Shown here one piece after another: positions 34,951-42,630 of a DNA stretch of 64,000 nucleotides. Source of the stretch: Hymenobacter guriensis. GTDB lineage: Bacteria > Bacteroidota > Bacteroidia > Cytophagales > Hymenobacteraceae. Numbering within the stretch: position 1 is the first letter of the stretch; each line of letters starts with the position of its first letter. Position numbers and translations under genes: made by a program. The DNA lies in contig NZ_JADWYK010000015.1 in NCBI RefSeq assembly GCF_015773195.1, forward strand, positions 62,001-126,000, written 5' to 3'. A model generated the notes under the pieces. The model did no database searches. It saw nothing but the letters and a program-made list of their open reading frames with translations, and had not been told where the DNA came from.

Positions 34951-35060
34951 CCCCGGCGGTATCCGCCGGGGGCTACTTCCTAAACCAGTGCTGTGCGGTT
35001 GCAGCTCCGCCCGTCGGGGCATTGTTTCCCACCCAGCATCCGACGGGTGCGCACTGGTTT
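34951..35060. repeat. Nested inverted repeats between the two GH16 genes
   Basis: CCCCGGCGG/CCGCCGGGG at 34951-34971 forms a tight 9-bp hairpin. Next, AAACCAGTGC (34982-34991) pairs with GCACTGGTTT (35051-35060), enclosing CCCGTCGG (35010-35017) and CCGACGGG (35040-35047). The outer arm touches the stop codon of the upstream GH16 gene. They may serve as terminators or RNA-stability elements. The rest of the 430-base gap (34627-34950) holds no gene that I can see. Confidence 0.6.
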
Positions 35061-35943
35061 ACTTGGTGTCCTTGTACTGGTAAAAACGAACGTAATCAAC
35101 CCGCATCTGCTGCGGAAAAACGGTAGAGCCGTTGGGGTTACCGTCAAAGTTGCCGCCCACCGCAACGTTCAGAATCATGAAGAACGGGTTGTTGAACGGG
35201 TTGGGTGAAGCGTTACCTGGCGAGAACGAAAAGACTTCCCGGCCATCTATGTACGTCCGGATCAGGTCTTTGCTGCGCACCATGCTGTACAGGTGGTAAT
35301 CGTCGGCGTAGGTACCTTCGGCCAGTGTCTGCCACTGGTTGCTTTTGTACTCACGGTTACCCATGCTGTTGGCGTAGTGCATCGTCGACAGCACCTGGTT
35401 GGGTTGGCTGCCTTTCATTTCCATGATGTCGATTTCGCCGCACACCGGCCAGTTCACCTGGTCGATGTTGGAACCCAGCATCCAGATAGCCGGCCATATT
35501 CCGCGGCCCTTGGGCAGCTTGGCGCGAACGTCGATACGGCCAAACTGAAAATCCTTTTTGCCTTTGGTAATGAGGCGGGCCGAGGTGTACTGATTGGTTC
35601 CGCTAGCCTGTTTGGCTTCAATTACCAAATCACCACCCGTTAGGAAAGCATTTTCGTTGGAGTTGGTGTAAGTCTGTAACTCATTGTTGCCCCAGCCGCC
35701 GCCGCCCTGCTCCCGCGTCCATTTCGACTCATCCAGTGAACCTCCGTCGAACTCGTCGCTCCACGCTAGTTCAGTGTACGCGGCGTAGTCGCGGGCTTCG
35801 GCGTTGGTTTCGGCTACGGGTGTAGGAAGAGGGGTTGGTCCCGGCTTTACTTTCTCATCCGTGCAGCTCTGGGAAACCAGGACCAGCGCTAAGCTGGCCC
35901 CGGCCCACAGGATTCGGTTGATAAAAAGGAGGTTTTTTTTCAT
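35059..35943 (-). CDS. Second GH16 endo-beta-1,3-glucanase lipoprotein
   Basis: A 294-residue GH16 laminarinase-type lipoprotein (lipobox VSQSC, Cys27). The motif CGEIDIMEMKG gives nucleophile Glu170, Asp172 and acid/base Glu175. A Pro-rich linker (residues 30-45) follows the lipid anchor. It is a clear paralogue of the downstream GH16 protein, sharing ELAWxDEFD, GWGNxELQxYT and GRGIWPAIWML, but is diverged enough for a different product pattern. It lies 37 bases after the PKD lipoprotein gene, so it belongs to the SusC-SusD-SGBP transcript. Confidence 0.92.
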   Translation of the reverse strand: MKKNLLFINRILWAGASLALVLVSQSCTDEKVKPGPTPLPTPVAETNAEARDYAAYTELAWSDEFDGGSLDESKWTREQGGGGWGNNELQTYTNSNENAFLTGGDLVIEAKQASGTNQYTSARLITKGKKDFQFGRIDVRAKLPKGRGIWPAIWMLGSNIDQVNWPVCGEIDIMEMKGSQPNQVLSTMHYANSMGNREYKSNQWQTLAEGTYADDYHLYSMVRSKDLIRTYIDGREVFSFSPGNASPNPFNNPFFMILNVAVGGNFDGNPNGSTVFPQQMRVDYVRFYQYKDTK

Positions 35944-35980
35944 GTCAAGAATGAAAGATGAAGTTTGTAGCTCCCCAACC

Positions 35981-37240
35981 TTAGGGCTTAGCTACAAGTT
36001 TCATCTGGAATACGGTACCGCTTGGGCGCCCGGCCCGGATAACCATGTGCGTATCGTCGATGGAGATGATGCGGTACGTTAGGTCTGGAGCGTCCGTCAC
36101 GCCAATGAAGGTGCCGGCTTTCTTGAACTCAAACATGGCAATACCTTCGCCATCGGCAGGCCCGAACGAGAAGTCAGACGTACCCGAGCGGGGTGCCTGG
36201 CATGCGTAAGGCCCGGCCACGTAGGTTTCTCCTTTGGCGTTGTACGTGAATTTATCTGATGCCGAGAAGGTATATTCGTCGTCCGACTGGCAAGTCGGCA
36301 ACTCTCCGGCTTTTACTCCGGGGAAATAAGCTGACGGATTGCTCTCGGTGCCTACCACGATGGGGGCATCCACGTCATTCTGCAGCATCCACGTCTTGGA
36401 AGTAGCACCGGTCAGCAGCAGCTTCACCCGGTCCAGAGCTGAGAGCTGAGGACGGTACGAGTACTGGGTGAAGGTGCCATCGGCATTTTCCGTACGCAGT
36501 TTCAACGTCGTTTCTGACACTTCAACTATTTCATAGGTGCGGCTTTTGGTAGGCGTGGTTTCGCCGATAAAGGAGCCTTCCTTCTGCAGCGTAATCTTGC
36601 CACCGGTAGTACCGGTAGGCGTGAATATGAAGTCGGAAGTACCGGTTTTGGCGTCACCACAGGCGCCGTTCGAGTAAGTCTGGTCACCGGCGCTGTAGCT
36701 GTAAGCATAGGTGCTGGTGAAGGTCACCTCATCATCAGCCTGGCAGGCTGGAATGCCACCAGCTTCTGAGGACGACAGCACCGTAGTACCATCGGCGGCG
36801 TACTTGGTAATGGCGCCGGCCTGATTCGACAGAATCCAGGCCCGGTTGCCGGTGGTGGTGCTGTTGGTCAGGCCCACGAAAGCCGGGCTGGTAGGCGCTG
36901 CTACAACCACGTTCGTGGCTTCGGAGAAGCCCGTGCCCCCGCGGCCAGCCGAGATGAGCGTGACTTTGTACGTGCCGGGGCGCTTGTAAACGTGTGTTAC
37001 GTTCTGGCCTTTCTCCAGGGGCGAACCATCGCCAAAATCCCACTGGTAAAGAAATCCGTCCTTAGTGGTATTGGTGAAGTTTACAACTGTTGGAAACTCC
37101 GTCGTTTTTACGGTTGTGGTAAAGCTGGCCTGCGGAGCCGAACCTTCCAGCGTGTAATCGTCGCCTTCCTTTTCACAGGAGGTAAGCAGGGCGGGTGCCA
37201 ACATCAGCCCCAACATTGCTACGCGTACTATATGTTTCAT
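35981..37240 (-). CDS. PKD-domain surface glycan-binding lipoprotein (SusE/SGBP position)
   Basis: A 419-residue lipoprotein (lipobox LLTSC, Cys22). A PKD domain (YQWDFGDGS at residues 65-73) is followed by two related modules of about 145 residues, near 122-265 and 268-418. Both have W(I/M)L, a P(A/T)CQxDDExTF block, a Gly/Tyr/Cys segment and GTSDFxF. Its position directly after SusD is that of SusE/SusF-like surface glycan-binding proteins, so it probably helps hold beta-glucan at the cell surface. No catalytic motif was seen. Confidence 0.8.
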   Translation of the reverse strand: MKHIVRVAMLGLMLAPALLTSCEKEGDDYTLEGSAPQASFTTTVKTTEFPTVVNFTNTTKDGFLYQWDFGDGSPLEKGQNVTHVYKRPGTYKVTLISAGRGGTGFSEATNVVVAAPTSPAFVGLTNSTTTGNRAWILSNQAGAITKYAADGTTVLSSSEAGGIPACQADDEVTFTSTYAYSYSAGDQTYSNGACGDAKTGTSDFIFTPTGTTGGKITLQKEGSFIGETTPTKSRTYEIVEVSETTLKLRTENADGTFTQYSYRPQLSALDRVKLLLTGATSKTWMLQNDVDAPIVVGTESNPSAYFPGVKAGELPTCQSDDEYTFSASDKFTYNAKGETYVAGPYACQAPRSGTSDFSFGPADGEGIAMFEFKKAGTFIGVTDAPDLTYRIISIDDTHMVIRAGRPSGTVFQMKLVAKP

Positions 37241-37308
37241 GGGAATTCAGAGAAATGAAGGAGAACTGAAACCAGCCGGCCCGCTGGCGCGGACCGGCCA
37301 GTCAGCTA

Positions 37309-38796
37309 TTAATAACCAGGGTTTTGCGTCAGGCCGGGGTTTACATCCAGTTCCTGCTGAGGCAGAGGCAGGATAATGTTGTGCGCCTTGATGCCTTTCT
37401 TCTTGAGCTCAGGCGAGGTGAACAGTTCGCCGGTGCGCTTCATATCAAACCAGCGGTCCATCTCGAAGGCCAGTTCGTATTTGCGCTCACGCCGTACGGC
37501 TGCTTTGAAGACGTCAGCATTCGTAGAAGTGATGTCGTGGCTGCCGGGCGTGTTGATGGGCTGGCCAAAGGCGCGGCGGCGCACCTTGTTCAGTGCTTCC
37601 AGACCTTCCGGGGTGGGGCCTACTCCTTCAGCAAGAATCAGGTACATCTCAGCCAGACGCAGAACCGGGATGTTCAGCTCCGAGTCCCAAATGTTCGTAT
37701 TGACTGAACCTACAAAGTATTTTTTCAGCCCAAAGCCATTAGGCGAGCCGGGCAGCGAGTTCGGCTGCTTGCGGCCATCGGGATACGCGTCGCCGGGCTT
37801 CCAGATAGTCACGTCGCGGCGCATGTCGCCATCCTCGTAGCCGGCCACAAACTCCGGCTCCGGAATATTGAAGCCGTAGCCGCCCTGGGGCACGATGCCC
37901 TGGCCGCGGGGGCCGAAGAACTCGTTGCCGCTGAAGCCCGGACCATCCGTAGTCCACTGGTTGCGGCCGGAGATGAACTGTGCCTCAAACAGCGACTCTT
38001 TGCCGTTCTCATTGGCTACTTTGAAGTTGTCGCCGTAGTTGTCCCACAGCGTTTTACCGCTGGAGGAAATAACCGACCGAGCCTGGGTAGCTGCGTCGGC
38101 GAGCTTACCCTCAGTCAGGTACACCTTGGCCAGCAAGCCCGTAGCCGACCATTTAGTGGCCCGGCCAATGTTGTCGCCACTGTGCGAAGCGGGAAGTTTG
38201 GTTATGGCATCCTTCAGGTCAGCTTCGATCTGAGCATAAACCTGAGCAGCAGGTGTACGCGGGATATTTACTTCATCCAGCGTTCTGGGGGGCTTGGTCA
38301 GCAGGGGCACGTCGCCATACACCCGCACCAGGTCAAAGTAGTACTTCGCCCGCAGGAAGGCGGCTTCGCCAAGGCAGCGCTGCTGAATAGCAGGGTCGAT
38401 GCTCATGCCCGGCACTTTCTCCAGCACGATGTTGGCGCGGCCAATGCCCACGAAGCAGGAGCCCCACATGCGGTTTACGAGCGGGTTGGTCGGAGCAATG
38501 TTGAAGTTGTCCAATTGCTGGTACTCGAAGCCATCCTGGCCGCCGCCACCACCAGTGGTCGACAGGTCAGACATGATGTCGCCAATACCCCAGAGCGCCG
38601 CGTTGTACTGGCCGGTCGTCAGCAACTCGCCGTAAGCGGCAGTGGTAGCCTGAATGGCATCCGTCTCCGTTTTGTAGAAGTTAGCGTCCGTAACGCTGTC
38701 GTTGGGGGTTTCCGACAGGAATTCTTTGCCGCAGCCACTGAGCAACCCCAAAGTGAGTAGCCAGGCCCCGCAGGTGTATTTTGTGATGGTTGCCAT
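37309..38796 (-). CDS. SusD/RagB-type lipoprotein (PUL 2)
   Basis: A 495-residue SusD homologue, the surface lid for the SusC at 38825-41992. The lipobox is LLSGC (Cys22). The N-terminal helical repeat LGEAAFLRAKYYFDLVRVYGDVPLL and the C-terminal RRERKYELAFEMDRWFDMKR and LPLPQQELDVNPGLTQNPGY are strong family signatures. It starts 28 bases after SusC and is followed 68 bases later by the PKD lipoprotein. Confidence 0.96.
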   Translation of the reverse strand: MATITKYTCGAWLLTLGLLSGCGKEFLSETPNDSVTDANFYKTETDAIQATTAAYGELLTTGQYNAALWGIGDIMSDLSTTGGGGGQDGFEYQQLDNFNIAPTNPLVNRMWGSCFVGIGRANIVLEKVPGMSIDPAIQQRCLGEAAFLRAKYYFDLVRVYGDVPLLTKPPRTLDEVNIPRTPAAQVYAQIEADLKDAITKLPASHSGDNIGRATKWSATGLLAKVYLTEGKLADAATQARSVISSSGKTLWDNYGDNFKVANENGKESLFEAQFISGRNQWTTDGPGFSGNEFFGPRGQGIVPQGGYGFNIPEPEFVAGYEDGDMRRDVTIWKPGDAYPDGRKQPNSLPGSPNGFGLKKYFVGSVNTNIWDSELNIPVLRLAEMYLILAEGVGPTPEGLEALNKVRRRAFGQPINTPGSHDITSTNADVFKAAVRRERKYELAFEMDRWFDMKRTGELFTSPELKKKGIKAHNIILPLPQQELDVNPGLTQNPGY

Positions 38797-38824
38797 CGTC
38801 TTGTTTAGTAGCTAGTAAGGGAAA

Positions 38825-41800
38825 TTAAAAACCAAAGTTGATGCCTGCCAGGAACACCCGCGGCTGCGGATAGATTCCCAGGTCAACTCCGCGCGAACCT
38901 ACCTCGGGGTCAAAGCCGGTGTATTTGGTCAGCGTCAGCAGGTTTTGGGCTGAGGCGTAAACGCGCAACTGCTTGGCGCTGAGACGCCCCATAATGGACT
39001 CGGGCAGGGTGTAGCCCAGCGTCAGGACCTTGATGCGCATGTAAGAACCATCTTCCAGGAAGTAAGATGAAACGCGCAGGTTGCGGTTGGGGTCAGAGTT
39101 GCTGCCACCTGCTGCACGGGGTACGTCGTTGCTGGTGCCGGGGCCAGTCCAGCGACCCAGCACGCGGGTGCTGCCGTTGCTGTTGCTGTACAGGGCGCTT
39201 TCCAGAATTACGCGGTTATCGTTGTAGATTTTGTTGCCCTGGGAGCCTTGCAGGAACACATTCAGGTCGAAGCCCATCCACGACACCGTGTTGTTGAAGC
39301 CGTAAGTGAACTTGGGGTTGGGGTTGCCGATGAAGGTGCGGTCTTTATCATCGATAACGTTGTCACCGTTCACATCCTTGAAGCGGATGTCGCCGGGGGC
39401 GGCCCCAGGTTGCGAAGCGTGGCTGGCTACATCTTCCGGCGTCTGGAACAGGCCATCGGCCACGAAGCCGTAGAAGGAGCCGAAAGCTACGCCTTCATCG
39501 TAACGCAGGATCGTACCGCTCAGGCCAGCCAGGTCGTTGTAAGGCTGTCCTACGCCCAGCTTGTCCAGCTTAGTTTTGTAAGCCGACAGAGTGAGGTTGG
39601 TCGTCCAGTTCAGCCCCCGGCCCGTACCGCGAATGTTGTTCGAAGTCAGCGCGAAGTCAATACCCCGGTTGTAAGCCGACGCAGCGTTGCGGTTTACGTT
39701 CTCGTAAGTACCCGACACCAACGAAACCGGTACGCCGGCAATCAGGTTGGGCGAGTTACGGTTGTAGAGGTCAATAACGGCTTCGAAGCGGTTGTCGAGG
39801 AAGCCCATGTCCAGACCTACGTTGATCTGGTCGTTGTTTTCCCAGCGCAGGTCAGCATTTGCCAGGCGGGTGGGGGCGGCACCGGTCTGAAGCGTTTGAG
39901 TGGCTCCCAGCGGATAGTTGATGCCGGAGTTGATGGTATACAGGTAAGCAAAGCGGCCCGCATTGTTGGGGTTGCCTACCCGGCCGTAACCAGCGCGCAG
40001 CTTCAGGTTGCTCACGAAGCGGTTCTCCTTCATGAAGTCCTCTTCTGAAATCCGCCAGCCCACCGATACACCCGGGAAGAAGCCAAACTGCTTGCCGGGA
40101 GCGAAAGCGCTGGAACCGTCGTAGCGGGCAATTGCCTGGAACAGGTACTTGCCGCCGAAATCGTAGTTGATACGAGTGAAGTAGCTGGCCAGGTGCTGAG
40201 GTACTTGTACTCGACCCGAGTTGGCTAGCTGCGTGTTGATAGGCCCTGAGTTGATGCCTTGCAGGTCGTTGCGGGCGTAGCCGGTGCGGTAGGCTTCTAC
40301 GTTGCTGTAGTTGAACTCCTGCGCCGACTGACCGAGCAGCACCGTGAGTTGGTGCTTATCGCCAAACAGGTGGTCGTAGGTCAGGGTGTTCTCAATCAGG
40401 TAGCTAGGCGCGTAGGAGGACGTAGCGGAAGCCCCGGCTGTAGCCTGAGTGTAGCGCGTGCTGTAGGTTTCAGGCCCGTTGGGCGTGCTCACCGTCAGTA
40501 CCGGTACCCCGGGACGGAAGGCGTTATACTGGTCGAAGATGAAGTCAGCGCCCACGTTGGTGCGGAAGCGCAGACCTTTCACCGGCTCCAATTCGGCGAA
40601 GAAGGTAGTGAGGGCCCGGTTCCGCTTGAAGCGCTGGTTCGTGATAGTAGCCGAAGCCAGCGGGTTTTCCTCTACGAAGTTGTCCTGCAGACCGCGCGGC
40701 TCGTAATAATAGCCATCGGGGCGATACACCGGAATGATCGAAGGAATCCGGATGGCCTGCTGCACTGTACCGTAGTTACCGCTGTTAGAGGTAATCTGCC
40801 GGTCGTTGAGGTGCGTAAGCGAGATGCTGTTGCCCAGCTTCAGAATCCGGTTTACCTGGATGTCGCCGTTGGCGCGCAGGGTGAAACGCTCAAAGTCCGA
40901 ACCGATAATGGTACCATCCTGCTGGAAGTAGCTACCTGATACGGCAAAGCGCGCTACATCACTGCCGCCTGTGGCCGACAGGGAATAGTTCTGAATTGCA
41001 GCCCGGCGGAATACTTCATCCTGCCAGTCAGTGCCTTCGCCCAATGCAGCGGGGTTTTTCAGGCGCTCAACTACGATAGGGTCGCCGGAAGCCAGGCGGT
41101 TTTCATTGTTGATAACCGCGTATTCCTCGGCGCTCAGCAGGCTAAGCTTGCGCCATACCTGTTGAATTCCCCGGTAAGCATCCAGGTTGATGCTGGATAC
41201 CCCAGCTTTACCCCGCTTGGTCGTAATAAGCACTACCCCGTTGGCAGCCCGAACCCCGTAAATAGCGGTAGCCGACGCGTCCTTCAGGATGTCGATAGTT
41301 TCAATGTCATTAGGGCTGATAGCGTTTAGCTGGTTTTCACCACCATCAGGCAGCGGGAAGCCATCTACTACGTACAGCGGGTTGTTGTTGCCGGCAGAAG
41401 TAATACCGCGTACCCGCACGGAGGTACCAGCGGCGCCACCCGGAGCACCACCATTCGAGGTTACCGTTACCCCCGCTGCGCGGCCCTGCAGGGCCTGGGT
41501 AGCATCGGCCACGGGCTGCGACGAAATTTCCCGGGCCGATACTGAGGAAACGGCACCCGTTACGGTGGCACGCTCCTGCGTACCATACCCCACCACTACT
41601 ACCTCACTCAAGGCCTGAGTGTCTTCAAACAGGGTGATGTTCTGATTGGTAGAACCGCCTGCGGGTACAGCTACCTCTTTACGAACGAAACCAACAAAGC
41701 TGAAAACCAGCGTGCTGTTCTCGGGGGCAGTAATAAGATAAGTACCATCAGAATTTGTGGTAGTACCTAAGCTAGTGCCCTTCACTACCACGGTTACGCC

Positions 41801-41992
41801 GGGTAATGGAGTACCATTTTCCTGCAGCACCTTCCCGGAAACCGTTACATCGGCTAAACGAGAAGATACAATGGCGGCCGGAGAAGTGGGCAGCCCAGGG
41901 CTGCCTACTGCCGATAGTGCCAGTGCCGGCCACCCTAGAACGGACAGAAACGCCGCTCTCTGAAGTAGTTGTGCGTAAGAGTGTTGGGTCAT
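38825..41992 (-). CDS. SusC/RagA-type TonB-dependent transporter (PUL 2)
   Basis: A 1055-residue outer-membrane transporter. It has a signal region, a carboxypeptidase-regulatory-like domain (VSGKVLQENGTPLPGVTVVVKG, from about residue 49), the TonB-box segment ALSEVVVVGYGTQE, a plug with LQGRAAGVTVTSNGGAPGG and a beta-barrel ending in GINFGF. There is no STN domain. Its length equals that of the PUL 1 SusC, but the sequences differ clearly. The ATG at 41992 is preferred to an in-frame start at 42022 because it begins the N-region of the signal peptide. A long leader precedes it. Confidence 0.96.
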   Translation of the reverse strand: MTQHSYAQLLQRAAFLSVLGWPALALSAVGSPGLPTSPAAIVSSRLADVTVSGKVLQENGTPLPGVTVVVKGTSLGTTTNSDGTYLITAPENSTLVFSFVGFVRKEVAVPAGGSTNQNITLFEDTQALSEVVVVGYGTQERATVTGAVSSVSAREISSQPVADATQALQGRAAGVTVTSNGGAPGGAAGTSVRVRGITSAGNNNPLYVVDGFPLPDGGENQLNAISPNDIETIDILKDASATAIYGVRAANGVVLITTKRGKAGVSSINLDAYRGIQQVWRKLSLLSAEEYAVINNENRLASGDPIVVERLKNPAALGEGTDWQDEVFRRAAIQNYSLSATGGSDVARFAVSGSYFQQDGTIIGSDFERFTLRANGDIQVNRILKLGNSISLTHLNDRQITSNSGNYGTVQQAIRIPSIIPVYRPDGYYYEPRGLQDNFVEENPLASATITNQRFKRNRALTTFFAELEPVKGLRFRTNVGADFIFDQYNAFRPGVPVLTVSTPNGPETYSTRYTQATAGASATSSYAPSYLIENTLTYDHLFGDKHQLTVLLGQSAQEFNYSNVEAYRTGYARNDLQGINSGPINTQLANSGRVQVPQHLASYFTRINYDFGGKYLFQAIARYDGSSAFAPGKQFGFFPGVSVGWRISEEDFMKENRFVSNLKLRAGYGRVGNPNNAGRFAYLYTINSGINYPLGATQTLQTGAAPTRLANADLRWENNDQINVGLDMGFLDNRFEAVIDLYNRNSPNLIAGVPVSLVSGTYENVNRNAASAYNRGIDFALTSNNIRGTGRGLNWTTNLTLSAYKTKLDKLGVGQPYNDLAGLSGTILRYDEGVAFGSFYGFVADGLFQTPEDVASHASQPGAAPGDIRFKDVNGDNVIDDKDRTFIGNPNPKFTYGFNNTVSWMGFDLNVFLQGSQGNKIYNDNRVILESALYSNSNGSTRVLGRWTGPGTSNDVPRAAGGSNSDPNRNLRVSSYFLEDGSYMRIKVLTLGYTLPESIMGRLSAKQLRVYASAQNLLTLTKYTGFDPEVGSRGVDLGIYPQPRVFLAGINFGF

Positions 41993-42341
41993 GAAGGTAG
42001 GGTTTGGGAAGGGTAAGTTCAAAAGGTTTTCAGCTGTCGGCCGGGAGTACCGGCATAGTGCTGTTAAAGGTTATATCACAAAGTCTGAAGAGGCGGCAGA
42101 CGCTTAAAACTCAATTCTTTTACACAAGATCATTGACTGTCGTCCAGTTGTTGCCATCGATTGCGGGGTAAAATCTAACGATTTTATCATGGTTTGCAAT
42201 CCTTTGCGGAATAGAAAACTCAGCATTGTGATTTTCGTAGTGAATGATAAGCAACCATTATAAGGTCGATACTTCTCTACTAAAACTTCCAAGCATCGAT
42301 TCTGGTAGGAGGCTGCCAATAATTGAGCTTTAGAAGTGGCT

Positions 42342-42373
42342 CAAATATATCGTTCATTGTTTGGCAAATGCAA
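42342..42373 (-). promoter_or_regulatory. PUL 2 SusC promoter, implying a leader of about 340 bases
   Basis: Minus-strand TATATTTG at 42349-42342 matches the -7 consensus, and a TTG at 42373-42371 lies 21 bases upstream of it. Transcription would begin near 42335, leaving about 340 untranslated bases before the ATG at 41992. The leader is AT-richer than the genes and has CATCGATT at 42155-42162 and 42294-42301. A weak 71-codon TTG-started frame at 42319-42104 is not supported as a gene. Confidence 0.5.
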
Positions 42374-42529
42374 GCATAAAAACCCGCTTTAAACGCTTTA
42401 AACAATGTTTTTCACGTTAATGCACAAAAATTCATTACGCTTAGAACACACAATGACCTATTGCTTTTCCTCCTATATACCTCAGAAATGGCTTTTGACA
42501 GGCTAGAAGCATCGGCTAAAAAACAATAA

Positions 42530-42555
42530 AAAAAATGCGGGAGTATCCCGCATTT
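42530..42555 (-). terminator. Terminator of the receptor gene
   Basis: AAATGCGGGA (42533-42542) and TCCCGCATTT (42546-42555) form a 10-bp stem with a 3-base loop. Read on the minus strand it is followed by a long T-run. It separates the receptor transcript from the SusC promoter. Confidence 0.9.
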
Positions 42556-42630
42556 CTCTGTCTTTTTTTGATCAGGAGTCAATTATGGACCAATAGGGAG
42601 CAAACCAGTAGTGAGCCTTTACTTACCAGG

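Noticed and set aside
42104..42319. 71-codon minus-strand frame in the SusC leader
   Set aside because: It begins with TTG, has no recognised domain and no ribosome binding site. It is mentioned only as a possible leader peptide or relic.
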